Positions 32,781-42,105 of a stretch of 64,000 nucleotides of DNA are shown here, piece after piece (position 1 is the first letter of the stretch; each line of letters starts with the position of its first letter). The position numbers and the translations under genes are program-made. Source of the stretch: Christiangramia portivictoriae DSM 23547 (GTDB lineage: Bacteria; Bacteroidota; Bacteroidia; Flavobacteriales; Flavobacteriaceae); contig NZ_KE383972.1 in the NCBI RefSeq assembly GCF_000423045.1, positions 205,670 to 269,669 of the forward strand. The letters run 5' to 3'. Under the pieces are notes generated by a model. The model did no database searches and was not told where the DNA came from. It was given only the letters and a program-made list of their open reading frames with translations.

Positions 32781-33638
32781 ATGATCTCAAAGGAACAATT
32801 CGAAAAAGAAATAGAATTTATCATAGAAAACTCCATTCGTGAAGATGTAGGAGATGGAGATCACAGCTCCCTGGCCTGTATTCCCAAAGCTGCAACCGGT
32901 AAGGCCAAACTGCTTGTGAAGGATCAGGGGCTTATCGCCGGAGTCGCTTTTGCTGAAAAAGTATTTCAATATGTGGATCCAGATCTGTCTATTGATGTAA
33001 GGATCCAGGATGGAAAAAAAATTCAGAAAGGTGATGTAGCATTTTACGTAGAAGGTTCCTCTCAGTCTATATTGAAAGCTGAAAGACTTGTGCTGAATGC
33101 CATGCAGCGAATGAGCGCGATCGCTACCAAAACTGCAACTTTCGTAGAAAAGCTGGAAGGAACTCGTACAAAGATCCTGGATACTCGAAAAACCACTCCG
33201 GGGATAAGAGCTCTTGAAAAATGGGCCGTTAAAATTGGAGGTGGAGAGAATCACAGGTTTGCTTTGTATGATATGATCATGCTGAAGGATAATCATATAG
33301 ATTTTGCCGGCGGTATTACCAGGGCAATAGACAAAACTAAAGAGTATCTTGCCAGTAAAGATCTTGACCTGATGATCATTGTAGAGGCGAGAGATTTGAA
33401 CGAGATAAAAGAGATCTTGCAATCTGATGGAATTTATCGCATTCTAATAGATAATTTCAACTACGAAGATACCAGGAAAGCGGTAGACCTTATCAATGGA
33501 AAATGTCTGACAGAAAGTAGCGGGGGAATCACTTTGGAGACTGCACGCGCTTATGCTGAATGTGGAGTCGATTATATAAGTAGTGGTGCGCTAACTCACT
33601 CTGTTCACAATTTAGATCTGAGTTTAAAAGCCGTTTAA
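32781..33638 (+). CDS. nadC: Nicotinate-nucleotide diphosphorylase (carboxylating)
   Basis: A 285-residue quinolinate phosphoribosyltransferase: quinolinate plus PRPP gives NaMN, CO2 and PPi, in de novo NAD synthesis. The ILDTRKTTPGIRALEKWAVKIGGGENHRFALYD region carries the substrate-binding Arg and His residues; MLKDNHI and the C-terminal TESSGGITLETARAYAECGVDYISSGALTHS complete the PRPP site. Slightly shorter than E. coli NadC (297). Divergent from rlmH with 51 bases between starts. BrkB-family gene follows after 2 bases. Confidence 0.95.
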   Translation: MISKEQFEKEIEFIIENSIREDVGDGDHSSLACIPKAATGKAKLLVKDQGLIAGVAFAEKVFQYVDPDLSIDVRIQDGKKIQKGDVAFYVEGSSQSILKAERLVLNAMQRMSAIATKTATFVEKLEGTRTKILDTRKTTPGIRALEKWAVKIGGGENHRFALYDMIMLKDNHIDFAGGITRAIDKTKEYLASKDLDLMIIVEARDLNEIKEILQSDGIYRILIDNFNYEDTRKAVDLINGKCLTESSGGITLETARAYAECGVDYISSGALTHSVHNLDLSLKAV

Positions 33639-33640
33639 AA

Positions 33641-34564
33641 ATGGCACCAAAGAAAGCGCTCAATTCCAAATTGCAGGAACTATCAGCCTGGTGGAAAAGC
33701 TGGTCAAAAGGGGTGAAGCTTCCTGGTCTTGATGGCTTGACGCTTTATAATTTATGGATCATTTACTGGGGTGGAATTGTTAAGGGAACTTTTTCTACCC
33801 GGGCAAGTAGCATTGCGTTCAGCTTTTTTATGGCCATTTTCCCATTCTTGCTGTTTGTACTGAATTTGATTCCGTATATCACATTTATCGATGATTTCCA
33901 GATTGAATTCCTGGTATTTATGGACTCTTTGCTGCCTCCGGAAACTTCAGATTTTTTTGGGACTATTTTTGAAGATATTGCAAGTACTCCCAGAGGTGGA
34001 CTATTATCTGTTGCCTTTATCCTTTCAGTATTTCTAATGACCAACGGTGTAAATGCAATCTTTACAGGTTTTGAATTCAGCTACCACACTAAAAAGAACA
34101 GATCGATCCCCCGGCAGTATGCTGTTGCACTGGGTGTTGCGCTCATATTGGCACTGTTGTTGCTAATATCTGTAATAGGTGCTGTATATACCACCTACGC
34201 CATAGCAGACCTAACAGATCTGGGGTTGGTTAGCGAAGAAGGTACTGGAGCACATCTATTAAAGTATATTGGATTTGTTATTTTAATATATACATCTGTG
34301 GCGATACTTTATTATTTTGGAACCAAGGAAGCAAGACAGGCAAGATTCTTTTCTGTAGGCGCAACCTTTACAACCATACTTATAATAATTGCCACCTTTT
34401 TATTTAGTTTATACATAACAAATTTTTCAAATTACAATGAATTGTATGGTTCGATTGGGGCTTTGTTGATACTTATGTTCTATATATGGCTCAATTCCAA
34501 TCTTTTATTACTCGGTTTCGAACTAAATGCGTCTTTAATCAAATTAAAAAAGAATTTTAAATAA
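33641..34564 (+). CDS. YihY/BrkB-family membrane protein
   Basis: A 307-residue inner-membrane protein with six transmembrane helices. STRASSIAFSFFMAIFPFLLFVLNLIPYI in the first helix pair and YNELYGSIGALLILMFYIWLNSNLLLLGFELNA at the end are the family motifs (the latter with conserved Asn and Glu). YihY/BrkB members are sometimes called RNase BN by mistake; the real function is unclear, with possible transport. The gene starts two bases after nadC and probably belongs to its operon. Confidence 0.87.
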   Translation: MAPKKALNSKLQELSAWWKSWSKGVKLPGLDGLTLYNLWIIYWGGIVKGTFSTRASSIAFSFFMAIFPFLLFVLNLIPYITFIDDFQIEFLVFMDSLLPPETSDFFGTIFEDIASTPRGGLLSVAFILSVFLMTNGVNAIFTGFEFSYHTKKNRSIPRQYAVALGVALILALLLLISVIGAVYTTYAIADLTDLGLVSEEGTGAHLLKYIGFVILIYTSVAILYYFGTKEARQARFFSVGATFTTILIIIATFLFSLYITNFSNYNELYGSIGALLILMFYIWLNSNLLLLGFELNASLIKLKKNFK

Positions 34565-34590
34565 CTTTAAACCAAACTAAACTTACAAAC

Positions 34591-35151
34591 ATGAAAAAAC
34601 TAGCAGTTTTATTTATTGCAATGATGAGCTTCGGCCTGACTTCAGCTCAAACAGAAGTAGGCGGTGTTAAACTACCAAAGTCTGAAACCTATCAGGGGAA
34701 AACACTTCAGCTAAATGGGGCAGGAGTGAGAGAAAAATTATGGATAGATCTTTACGCAGGTGGATTATATCTTGCCGAAAAATCTTCCAGTGCTGAGGCA
34801 ATTATGTCTTCAGATAAACCAATGAGCATCAAACTACATATTGTTAGTAAATTGATTAGTAGTGATAAGATGGTTGATGCTGTGAACGATGGTTTTGAAA
34901 GTTCCATGAATGGTAACACAAAACCATTGGCCTCTGAAATTAAAAAGTTCAAAAGTTTCTTTATGGATGAGATCACTAAAAATGATGTTTTTGACATCGT
35001 TTATCTTCCGGGCTCTGGCGTGACCGCATATAAGAATGACAAGGAACTGGGTTCTATCCAGGGAATGGAATTTAAAAAGGCACTTTTTGGAATCTGGTTA
35101 TCTAAAAACTCGGTTGATGATGATCTTAAAGAAGCGATGCTAGGAAAATAA
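34591..35151 (+). CDS. Chalcone isomerase-like periplasmic protein
   Basis: A 186-residue secreted protein: signal peptide (residues 1-19, ends LTSAQ), then the Chalcone_3 (PF16036) fold. GGVKLPKSETYQGKTLQLNGAGVREKLWIDLYAGGLYL and IQGMEFKKALFGIWLSKNSVDDDLKEAMLG are the family-defining segments. Bacterial members bind fatty acid-like ligands; no enzymatic chalcone isomerase activity is expected, as the plant active-site residues are not conserved in this group. One base separates it from the DUF2147 gene. Confidence 0.85.
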   Translation: MKKLAVLFIAMMSFGLTSAQTEVGGVKLPKSETYQGKTLQLNGAGVREKLWIDLYAGGLYLAEKSSSAEAIMSSDKPMSIKLHIVSKLISSDKMVDAVNDGFESSMNGNTKPLASEIKKFKSFFMDEITKNDVFDIVYLPGSGVTAYKNDKELGSIQGMEFKKALFGIWLSKNSVDDDLKEAMLGK

Positions 35152-35152
35152 G

Positions 35153-35578
35153 ATGAAAAAATTATTGATAGCTCTTTTAATTCTTTCTCTAGGTTCAAAT
35201 GAGTTGCTCGCACAGGGTGTTTTTGGAAAATGGGAAAATAGAAATGAACAAGGCGTGGTGAACAGCATCATCAGCGTTTATGAAAAAGATGGCAAAGTCT
35301 ATGGAAAAGTAGATCGAATCATGCGGGAAAAGGACAGAGATAGGCTCTGTACTGCATGTGAAGGTGATCTTAAAAATAAACCAGTTGAAGGTATGGAAAT
35401 CATGCAGGGCCTGGTAAAAGATGGTGAGGAATATAGTGATGGGACGATTGTTGACCCTAAAACAGGTAAAGAATATCGTTGCAAGATTTGGATTGATGAG
35501 GAAGAGCCAGACGTATTGAACATTCGTGGATATATCGCCCTGTTCTATCAAACCCGTACCTGGCAAAGAGCAGAATAA
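35153..35578 (+). CDS. DUF2147 secreted protein
   Basis: A 141-residue secreted protein: signal peptide (residues 1-20, ends ELLAQ), then the DUF2147 lipocalin-like fold beginning GVFGKWENRNEQGVVNSIISVYEKDGKVYGKVDRI and ending with LNIRGYIALFYQTRTWQRAE. C64 and C67-like cysteines (RLCTACEGDLK) are typical of this family. It follows the CHI-like gene by one base; both are exported. Function unknown; family members in proteobacteria are found near ceramide or lipid genes. Confidence 0.85.
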   Translation: MKKLLIALLILSLGSNELLAQGVFGKWENRNEQGVVNSIISVYEKDGKVYGKVDRIMREKDRDRLCTACEGDLKNKPVEGMEIMQGLVKDGEEYSDGTIVDPKTGKEYRCKIWIDEEEPDVLNIRGYIALFYQTRTWQRAE

Positions 35579-35593
35579 TTTATTGTAAGCATA

Positions 35594-35682
35594 AAGCTGC
35601 CTGGAAAGTCAGACTTATTTCATAGAACTAAAGTTTCTTAATACTTTTGAGTTCTTGAAAAAGGTCACTGTTCAGGCAGCTT
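35594..35682 (+). other. Long imperfect hairpin in the DUF2147-priA gap (possible structured RNA)
   Basis: An 89-nt inverted-repeat structure. Outer arms AAGCTGCCTG (35594-35603) and CAGGCAGCTT (35673-35682) match perfectly; an inner pair GACTTATTTCA (35612-35622) with TGAAAAAGGTC (35656-35666) pairs at 10 of 11 positions; the top pair is GAACTAAAGT (35625-35634) with ACTTTTGAGTTC (35643-35654), with a 2-nt bulge. Apical loop is 8 nt. A short T-rich stretch follows. This looks like a transcribed structured RNA, a processed 3' end or a small non-autonomous element. No match elsewhere in the window was noticed. Confidence 0.6.
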
Positions 35683-35707
35683 CTTATTTGTTATAATCCA
35701 TATTTTT

Positions 35708-38161
35708 ATGTCCCACTTTGTAGATCTTATTTTACCCTTGCCACTGGACAACAGGTTTACGTATACTGTCACAAATGAAGAGGCAGAATTTATCCAGGAA
35801 GGAATGAGGCTCGCTGTTCCTTTTGGCAAGAACAGGATTTACACTGGGATTGTGGCAAAGATGCATGGAACTCCCCCATTGAACTATGAGGCAAAACCCA
35901 TTCATCAGATTCTCGATGAAACTCCGCTGCTAACCAGAAACCAGTTAAAATTCTGGAACTGGATAGCTTCCTATTATTTATGTACGGAAGGCGATGTGAT
36001 GAGGGCAGCCTTACCCGGGGCATTTTTACTGGAAAGCGAAAGTATTCTTAAGCTTGCTTCTGAAGTCAAAATTGAAGATGAAACGCTTACTGATGATGAA
36101 TATCTTGTGACTGAAGCCTTGCAGAGACAATCTTCCATGAAGATCCAGGAGATCGAGCAGCTGCTTGAGAGGAAAAAAGTATTGCCTATCATTAACAGGC
36201 TTGTTTCAAAAAATCTTGTAGAACTTCATCAGGAAATTTACGAGCAATTCAAGCCAAAGGAAGTTCGATATGTCATTCTGAATCCTATGTATGAAGCAGA
36301 AGCAGAAATGCATGCCTTGCTGGATGAACTCTCCAAGGCACCGAAACAGCGGGAAGCTTTGTTCAGCTATTTCAGTTTGACGGCGAAATCTCGAAAAGCC
36401 TTAAAATTGAAGGAGCTCTCAAATAAATCTGGTGTTTCTGCAGCGGTCATCAAAGGCCTTATTCAGAAGAAAATATTGATAGAAGAATATCGATCTACAG
36501 ACAGGATTGAGTTCAATTCAGAAATTAGTCATCACGAAATAAATTTTAGCAGCGAACAGGAAAGAGCTTTTACAGAAATTTCCAATCATTTTGCAGAAGA
36601 AAGTGTTTGTTTATTACATGGGGTCACATCTTCCGGGAAAACAGAGATCTACATTAAACTTATTGAAGCGGCACTTGATGAAGGAAAACAATGTTTGTAT
36701 CTATTGCCGGAGATTGCGCTTACAACGCAATTGATCAAAAGACTACAGAATTATTTTGGTGATAAAGTGCTGGTATATCACAGTAAATATTCTGTTAACG
36801 AACGCGTGGAGATTTACAAGCATGTAAAAGAGAATAAAGATAAAGGTAAGATTGTGATTGGAGCAAGATCTTGTATTTTCCTTCCTTTTCAGGACCTTGG
36901 TCTTATCGTAGTAGACGAGGAGCATGAAGCTACTTTTAAGCAATATGATCCTGCGCCCAGGTATCACGCGCGCGATGCTGCGGTAGTACTGGCCAATCTT
37001 TTCAATGCAAATATTATTCTTGGTTCTGCCACACCTTCAATAGAATCTTATTTCAACGCTGTTCATAGTAAGTATGCGCTGGTGGAACTTCATAGCAGAT
37101 TTGGGAATGTCATGATGCCTGAAGTCGAGGTGATTGATATTAAAACGGCGCATAAAAAGAAAAAAATGACCGGCCATTTTTCAGAAAGATTAATCGAAGA
37201 GATCAAATCAAGTCTGAATGAAAATGAGCAGGTGATTCTCTTCCAGAACAGAAGAGGTTTTTCACCTATATTGGAATGTAATACTTGCGGGCATTCACCG
37301 CAATGTCCAAATTGTGATGTTAGTTTAACCTATCACTCACATAATAACCAGTTGCGTTGTCATTATTGCGGTTATCATATTGCGATGCAACATCAATGTA
37401 TGGCCTGTGGCAGCAACGAAATTACTACCAAAGGTTTTGGAACAGAGCAGGTGGAAACTGAATTAAAAGCACTTTTTCCCAAGCATAAGATTGGTAGAAT
37501 GGACCAGGACACTACCCGAGGTAAATATGCTTATGAAAAAATCATTGAAGCTTTTGAAAATCATGAAACTGATATTCTCATCGGAACTCAAATGTTAAGC
37601 AAGGGACTGGATTTCAGGAAGGTGAGCCTTGTGGGAATCATGAATGCAGACAATCTCCTGAATTTCCCAGATTTCAGGGCACATGAGCGTAGTTTCCAGT
37701 TGATGCTGCAGGTAGCAGGAAGATCTGGCAGAACAAAGAAAAGAGGCAAGGTCTTGATACAGAGCTATAATCCATACCATCAGATTATTCAGCAGGTGTC
37801 TACAGGTGCTTACAAAGAGATGTATGCTGAACAATTGGAGGATAGATATCAATATCAATATCCGCCTTATTTTCGTCTCGTACGGTTGACACTAAAAAGC
37901 AGGGATTTTTCCAGAACGAATGAAGCAGCAGAATGGCTCGCCAGAGCATTGCAGAATGTTTTCGACAGGTATGTTCTCGGTCCGGAATTTCCACCGGTTG
38001 CGAGAATACGTAATGAATATTATAAGAATATACTCATCAAGATACCGCAAAAACAAAACCTTGGTAAAACGAAATCCATGATTAGCAGGATTCTAAAGTC
38101 TTATCATGCTATAGGTGCATTCAGATCAGTTAGAGTGATTACTAATGTGGATCCACAATAA
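35708..38161 (+). CDS. priA: Primosomal replication restart helicase PriA
   Basis: An 817-residue 3'-to-5' helicase that reloads the replisome at stalled forks. N-terminal DNA-binding domain (MSHFVDLILPLPLDNRFTYTV), Walker A LHGVTSSGKTEIYIKL, DEEH box (LIVVDEEHEATFKQYD), and a zinc-binding insert with CNTCGHSPQCPNCD, RCHYCGYH and CMACGSN (eight Cys). C-terminal RecA-like domain: TKGFGTEQVETELKALFP and DILIGTQMLSKGLDF. Longer than E. coli PriA (732) and normal for Bacteroidota. A weak terminator and the convergent LytTR gene follow. Confidence 0.95.
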   Translation: MSHFVDLILPLPLDNRFTYTVTNEEAEFIQEGMRLAVPFGKNRIYTGIVAKMHGTPPLNYEAKPIHQILDETPLLTRNQLKFWNWIASYYLCTEGDVMRAALPGAFLLESESILKLASEVKIEDETLTDDEYLVTEALQRQSSMKIQEIEQLLERKKVLPIINRLVSKNLVELHQEIYEQFKPKEVRYVILNPMYEAEAEMHALLDELSKAPKQREALFSYFSLTAKSRKALKLKELSNKSGVSAAVIKGLIQKKILIEEYRSTDRIEFNSEISHHEINFSSEQERAFTEISNHFAEESVCLLHGVTSSGKTEIYIKLIEAALDEGKQCLYLLPEIALTTQLIKRLQNYFGDKVLVYHSKYSVNERVEIYKHVKENKDKGKIVIGARSCIFLPFQDLGLIVVDEEHEATFKQYDPAPRYHARDAAVVLANLFNANIILGSATPSIESYFNAVHSKYALVELHSRFGNVMMPEVEVIDIKTAHKKKKMTGHFSERLIEEIKSSLNENEQVILFQNRRGFSPILECNTCGHSPQCPNCDVSLTYHSHNNQLRCHYCGYHIAMQHQCMACGSNEITTKGFGTEQVETELKALFPKHKIGRMDQDTTRGKYAYEKIIEAFENHETDILIGTQMLSKGLDFRKVSLVGIMNADNLLNFPDFRAHERSFQLMLQVAGRSGRTKKRGKVLIQSYNPYHQIIQQVSTGAYKEMYAEQLEDRYQYQYPPYFRLVRLTLKSRDFSRTNEAAEWLARALQNVFDRYVLGPEFPPVARIRNEYYKNILIKIPQKQNLGKTKSMISRILKSYHAIGAFRSVRVITNVDPQ

Positions 38162-38187
38162 AAAAACCACCTGTATTTGGTGGCTTT
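38160..38187. terminator. Short terminator between priA and LytTR gene
   Basis: A-run, 5-bp stem CCACC/GGTGG (38167-38171 with 38179-38183) extended weakly by flanking A/T, then a T stretch. Weak on thermodynamic grounds; may serve both directions. Confidence 0.5.
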
Positions 38188-38212
38188 ATTAATATATCAA
38201 TTATGGAATTTG

Positions 38213-38941
38213 TTACTGTATGGCACTTAGCGCTTCCACAAGGTTCGCTTTTTTATGTCTGCTTAATGGCAGTAACTCTTTATCGATCTCAATATTCTTG
38301 CTATTGTATCGCTCAATCTTGTCCAGATTTACAATATAAGATTTGTGAGTACGTAGAAATCGTTCACTCGGTAATTCTTTTTCGAAGGATTTCATGGTAG
38401 CCAGCACGACAAAATTGTCTTTCTCGGTGACAAATTTTACGTAATCTCCTAATGCCTGTATATACTTCAACTTACTTAAAAATACTTTACGATTTTTAAG
38501 GTTGCTCTTTACAAATATAAAATCATCGTCTTCCTGTATTGGAGCCTGATGTTTCAGTTTATATAAATTTACCGCTTTATTTACAGCGTTGTTGAATCGA
38601 TCTTTGGTGACCGGTTTATGAATATAATCGACAGCATCATAATCAAAAGCTTTGAAAGCATACTTGGTCTTACCGGTTACGAAGATGATCTGGGGTTTGT
38701 TTGGAAGATTATCCAACAGTTCAAAACCTGAAAGTATAGGCATTTCAATATCTAAAAAAATAAGATCGGTTTCGGTGTCCAGCAATCCATTCTTAGTCTC
38801 AATCGCATTATTATATTCAGCGACAAGTTTAAGATTGGGGTGGTCTTTAATCAATTTAACGATTGATAGCCTTTGCAGGCTAGAATCGTCAACAACAGCA
38901 CATTTAAGTAAAACTTCTTCCACAATAATCAGGTTAGACAT
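38213..38941 (-). CDS. LytR/AlgR-type response regulator (REC-LytTR)
   Basis: A 242-residue regulator: receiver domain with acidic pocket AVVDDSSLQR and phospho-acceptor Asp in LIFLDIEMPILSGFELL, Lys in IHKPVTKDRF, then a LytTR DNA-binding domain (FVKSNLKNRKVFLSKLKYIQALGDYVKFVTE, RFLRTHKSYIVNLDKIERY). LytTR regulators pair with LytS/histidine-kinase sensors of the YehU type; no kinase gene lies beside it, so it is an orphan. ATG at 38941 is preferred to TTG six bases upstream. Confidence 0.92.
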   Translation of the reverse strand: MSNLIIVEEVLLKCAVVDDSSLQRLSIVKLIKDHPNLKLVAEYNNAIETKNGLLDTETDLIFLDIEMPILSGFELLDNLPNKPQIIFVTGKTKYAFKAFDYDAVDYIHKPVTKDRFNNAVNKAVNLYKLKHQAPIQEDDDFIFVKSNLKNRKVFLSKLKYIQALGDYVKFVTEKDNFVVLATMKSFEKELPSERFLRTHKSYIVNLDKIERYNSKNIEIDKELLPLSRHKKANLVEALSAIQ

Positions 38942-39027
38942 TAACAATATTACTCAATATATATAACAAATGCAAGGTACAGATAGATTCGGAGGCTAAA
39001 AATAGTATTTTTACCTGTGTTATATGC

Positions 39028-39058
39028 TTTGAAATATGAATAATTAATTCTATTTTTG
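39028..39058 (+). promoter_or_regulatory. TTTG-N19-TAnnTTTG promoter of the rpsF operon
   Basis: TTTG at 39028-39031, exactly 19 bases, TATTTTTG at 39051-39058; 28 bases to the rpsF ATG. The best-matching promoter in the window together with that of rpmH. Confidence 0.75.
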
Positions 39059-39086
39059 CAGCCGATTAAATTTAAAGTAGAATTTT

Positions 39087-39425
39087 ATGAACAATTATGA
39101 AACTGTTTTCATCTTGAATCCCGTTTTATCTGATGAGCAGATAAAGGAGACAGTTAAGAAATACGAAGATTTTCTTGTTTCTAAAGGGGCTAAGATGGTA
39201 GCTAAAGAAGATTGGGGCCTAAGAAAACTGGCTTATGCAATCCAACACAAGAAGAGTGGTTTTTATCACTTATTCGAATACGAAGCTCCAGGTGAGGTGA
39301 TCGAGCCTTTAGAGTTGGAATTCAGAAGAGACGAGCGTATGATGCGTTATTTAACTGTTAAGTTAGATAAACATGCTGTCGCTTGGGCTGAGAAGAGAAG
39401 AAAACGTAACAAGGAAAAAGCGTAA
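39087..39425 (+). CDS. rpsF: 30S ribosomal protein S6
   Basis: A 112-residue S6 with the family pattern [55 protein letters not shown] and the [21 protein letters not shown] segment near the C-terminus. S6 binds the central domain of 16S rRNA with S18. First gene of a three-gene ribosomal operon with two- and twelve-base gaps. The repeated organisation rpsF-rpsR-rplI without ssb or priB is usual in Bacteroidota. Confidence 0.97.
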   Translation: MNNYETVFILNPVLSDEQIKETVKKYEDFLVSKGAKMVAKEDWGLRKLAYAIQHKKSGFYHLFEYEAPGEVIEPLELEFRRDERMMRYLTVKLDKHAVAWAEKRRKRNKEKA

Positions 39426-39427
39426 TC

Positions 39428-39727
39428 ATGGCAACATCTATTGAACAACAAGCAAAAGGAAAAAAAGACGGAGAGATCAGGTATCTAACTCCGCTTAATA
39501 TAGAAACTACAAAGGCAAAGAAATACTGTAGATTTAAAAGATCTGGTATTAAGTATGTGGATTATAAAGATCCAGATTTCTTGATGGGATTTGTAAACGA
39601 ACAGGGTAAATTATTACCACGTCGTTTGACAGGTACTTCTTTGAAGTTTCAGAGAAAGGTGGCTACTGCTGTGAAGCGTGCTCGTCACTTAGCACTAATG
39701 CCTTACGTAGGTGATTTATTAAAATAA
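39428..39727 (+). CDS. rpsR: 30S ribosomal protein S18
   Basis: A 99-residue protein with an N-terminal extension of about 20 residues ([20 protein letters not shown]) before the S18 core [22 protein letters not shown] and [36 protein letters not shown]18 pairs with S6 in the 30S platform. Longer than E. coli S18 (75), as is usual for the phylum. Confidence 0.97.
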   Translation: MATSIEQQAKGKKDGEIRYLTPLNIETTKAKKYCRFKRSGIKYVDYKDPDFLMGFVNEQGKLLPRRLTGTSLKFQRKVATAVKRARHLALMPYVGDLLK

Positions 39728-39739
39728 AAAGAGGCAGTT

Positions 39740-40189
39740 ATGGATGTAATACTTAAAAAAGACGTAGATAATCTAGGTTTTAAAGATGATGTTGTGGCTG
39801 TAAAGAACGGTTACGGTAGAAATTATCTTATACCTCATGGTTACGCTGAACTGGCAACTCCTTCTGCAAGAAAAGTTTTATCTGAAACTTTAAAGCAGCG
39901 TGCCTATAAAGAACAAAAACACATTGACGAAGCTAAGAAACAGGCTGAGAAACTTAACAATATTGAGATCAAGATGACTGCTAAGGCAGGAGCTGGTGAT
40001 AAATTGTTTGGTTCTATCACCAATGGTGATCTTGCTGATGCTCTTGCTAAGGAAGGTGTAGAAATTGAAAAGAAATATATTAGCATCGCCGGTGGAAACA
40101 TCAAGCGTTTGGGACAGTATGATGCAACATTGCGTTTTCATCGTGAAGTAGTTTCAAACCTTAGTTTCGACGTTGTAGGGGAAGCTTAA
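39740..40189 (+). CDS. rplI: 50S ribosomal protein L9
   Basis: A 149-residue two-domain protein: N-terminal rRNA-binding domain (MDVILKKDVDNLGFKDDVVAVKNGYGRNYLIPHGYAELATP, the L9 signature), a long central helix, and a C-terminal domain with GDKLFGSITNGDLADALAKEGVEIEKKYI. L9 stabilises the L1 stalk base. Ends the operon; a strong terminator lies 22 bases on. Confidence 0.97.
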   Translation: MDVILKKDVDNLGFKDDVVAVKNGYGRNYLIPHGYAELATPSARKVLSETLKQRAYKEQKHIDEAKKQAEKLNNIEIKMTAKAGAGDKLFGSITNGDLADALAKEGVEIEKKYISIAGGNIKRLGQYDATLRFHREVVSNLSFDVVGEA

Positions 40190-40210
40190 TAATATTGTTT
40201 TATAACGAAG

Positions 40211-40240
40211 AGCCCGCTCATTTATGAGTGGGCTTTTCTT
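40211..40240 (+). terminator. Intrinsic terminator of the rpsF operon
   Basis: A 10-bp stem (40211-40220 with 40225-40234, one G-U pair), 4-nt loop, then a T-rich tail. Confidence 0.85.
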
Positions 40241-40252
40241 ATTCTTTAAAAA

Positions 40253-40732
40253 ATGAAGTACGCTCGTTTAACCAAAGAACAATTTGAAGAGATGCATCAG
40301 GAATTTATCAATTTCCTTGCAACTCAATCCATTACGGCAGATGAATGGAAGGAAATCAAGAAAGAACAGCCAAATGTCGCAGAAGATGAAATGGATCTAT
40401 TCAGCGATCTCGTTTGGGAAGGTGTTTTGAATAAAGTGGAATATCTTGAACATTTTTCTCAACAACAGGTTTTTCTTTTCTATATATCCCAGGTATCTAT
40501 CAATCTAATCGCTATAAAGGTAGAGAATGACGCTGTAGATATTACCACAAGAGAAGGTTATCAATGGTTGCAAACCAATCTCATGAACGAAATGGTCAAT
40601 ATTTATACTTCATCCAAAGTTCTCAGCGACGATCGAAATAAAGATATTTTCGCGTTGATCAAACAAGGAGCGAACATCACTAAAGGAGAGCTTTATGCTT
40701 ACTTTAAAGAGATTGTGGATAAGGACGCTTAG
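40253..40732 (+). CDS. DUF6495 family protein
   Basis: A 159-residue soluble, acidic, largely helical protein. The family is small and confined to Bacteroidota. The N-terminus MKYARLTKEQFEEMHQEFINFLATQSIT and the following EMDLFSDLVWEGVLNKVEYLEHFS are its conserved segments, with a C-terminal helical section NITKGELYAYFKEIVDK. No enzymatic motif or membrane segment. Function unknown; position 63 bases after rplI but beyond the terminator, so not clearly in that operon. Confidence 0.65.
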   Translation: MKYARLTKEQFEEMHQEFINFLATQSITADEWKEIKKEQPNVAEDEMDLFSDLVWEGVLNKVEYLEHFSQQQVFLFYISQVSINLIAIKVENDAVDITTREGYQWLQTNLMNEMVNIYTSSKVLSDDRNKDIFALIKQGANITKGELYAYFKEIVDKDA

Positions 40733-40734
40733 CG

Positions 40735-41970
40735 CTATTCATATCTAAGTGACTCTATAGGGTCTTGTTTTGCAGCCTTGGCAGCAGGATAGCTTCCGGC
40801 GAGTATGGCTACTAATATTGTGATTCCCGTTGCCCAAAGCATAGCTTTCCATGGCGTTGTAAAGTCAAAATCCAGGGAAGAGGCTACAGCCCAGCCAATA
40901 AGGATACCGAGTAAGATTCCCAACAGTCCGCCAAGCTGACCAATTACCAGTGTTTCGAGAAAGAATTGGGTGGCAATGGTATTTTTCTTTGCACCAAGCG
41001 CTTTTCGAACTCCGATCTCACGCGTTCTTTCAGTAACGCTTACCAGCATGATGTTCATTAAGGCGATGGATGATCCGAAAATGGTGATAATCGAAATGAT
41101 CCAGGCAGCAATATTTAAAGCTCCGGTAATTTGAAGAATACGATTAATAAGGTCATCACTTCTTTCGATTCCAAAATTGTTATCCTCTCTTGGATTTAAA
41201 CCACGAATATTTCTGAAAGTTATGATCGCTTCATCCATGGCCGATTCCAGAAATTCCTTATCCTCAACTTTCACACTTAAACTATAGTTGATATTAGGCT
41301 GGGAAAAAATAGAACGAGCATGTTGGATAGGAATGAAAACTCTTAGATCCTGGTTGTTTCCAAAGGTACTTCCCTTACTTTCCAGAATTCCAATTACCCT
41401 GAATTTTGCTCCTCTGATGCTTATTGTTTTATTGACAGGATCCATTCCATTGAAGATACCATCTTTATAGTCGGCACCTATCACAGCGACATTATTGTTG
41501 TTATTGATGTCGAAAACATTGAATTCTCGACCTTCTTCCACTTTAAGTCCGGAGTTTTCCAGATAATATTCATTCACGCCTAATACTGAAATGTCTGGGT
41601 CTGTCTTTTCATTTTGATATTTGATCTCTGCAGAACCCGTTCCTGTAAAGGAGATCGCAGTCTCGGTAAATGGAAACTGAAACTTATCCTTGAACTCTGT
41701 CACTTCCCGGTAGCTAATAGTTGGGTTTACCTTTCGGTCCTCATTGCTTATTCTCTCTCTAAATTCGTAGCGTTGCAGATTAAAGGTATTGGCGCCCATG
41801 GAAGCAAAATCCTGACTAATGGTGTTCTCCAGAGCCGCTACTGCGCTCAGAATTCCTACCAGTGCTGTGATTCCAATAGCAATGATTAGTACGGTTAATA
41901 CAGTTCTTAGTGATTGATTTCTTATGGAACTTAGAGCAATTCTAATATTTTCCCGCAGGAGTGAAAACAT
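40735..41970 (-). CDS. MacB/FtsX-family ABC transporter permease
   Basis: A 411-residue permease with the MacB-type topology: first helix (RTVLTVLIIAIGITALVGILSAVAAL, residues 22-47), a large periplasmic MacB_PCD domain (residues 50-275), then three helices with the FtsX motif TERTREIGVRKALGAKKNTIATQFF and C-terminal SYPAAKAAKQDPIESLRYE. No ATPase partner is beside it. MacB-family members export peptides or lipoproteins or act as mechanotransmitters. Two bases separate its stop from the DUF6495 stop. Confidence 0.88.
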   Translation of the reverse strand: MFSLLRENIRIALSSIRNQSLRTVLTVLIIAIGITALVGILSAVAALENTISQDFASMGANTFNLQRYEFRERISNEDRKVNPTISYREVTEFKDKFQFPFTETAISFTGTGSAEIKYQNEKTDPDISVLGVNEYYLENSGLKVEEGREFNVFDINNNNNVAVIGADYKDGIFNGMDPVNKTISIRGAKFRVIGILESKGSTFGNNQDLRVFIPIQHARSIFSQPNINYSLSVKVEDKEFLESAMDEAIITFRNIRGLNPREDNNFGIERSDDLINRILQITGALNIAAWIISIITIFGSSIALMNIMLVSVTERTREIGVRKALGAKKNTIATQFFLETLVIGQLGGLLGILLGILIGWAVASSLDFDFTTPWKAMLWATGITILVAILAGSYPAAKAAKQDPIESLRYE

Positions 41971-42105
41971 GGGCTAACTTTTCGATCTTATCGATTAGAC
42001 TATAAAATTATAGGTTTGTTACTTAAAATATCAATTTTGTTTGGGTTCGCTTAAAAATTAAGATATTTGCACTCCTTTAAAAATCATATTTCAGCTTAGA
42101 ACTTT

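Noticed and set aside
32787-33422. 211-codon open frame antisense to nadC
   Set aside because: No family resemblance and biased Cys/Phe/Ile composition typical of a shadow frame; nadC is certain.
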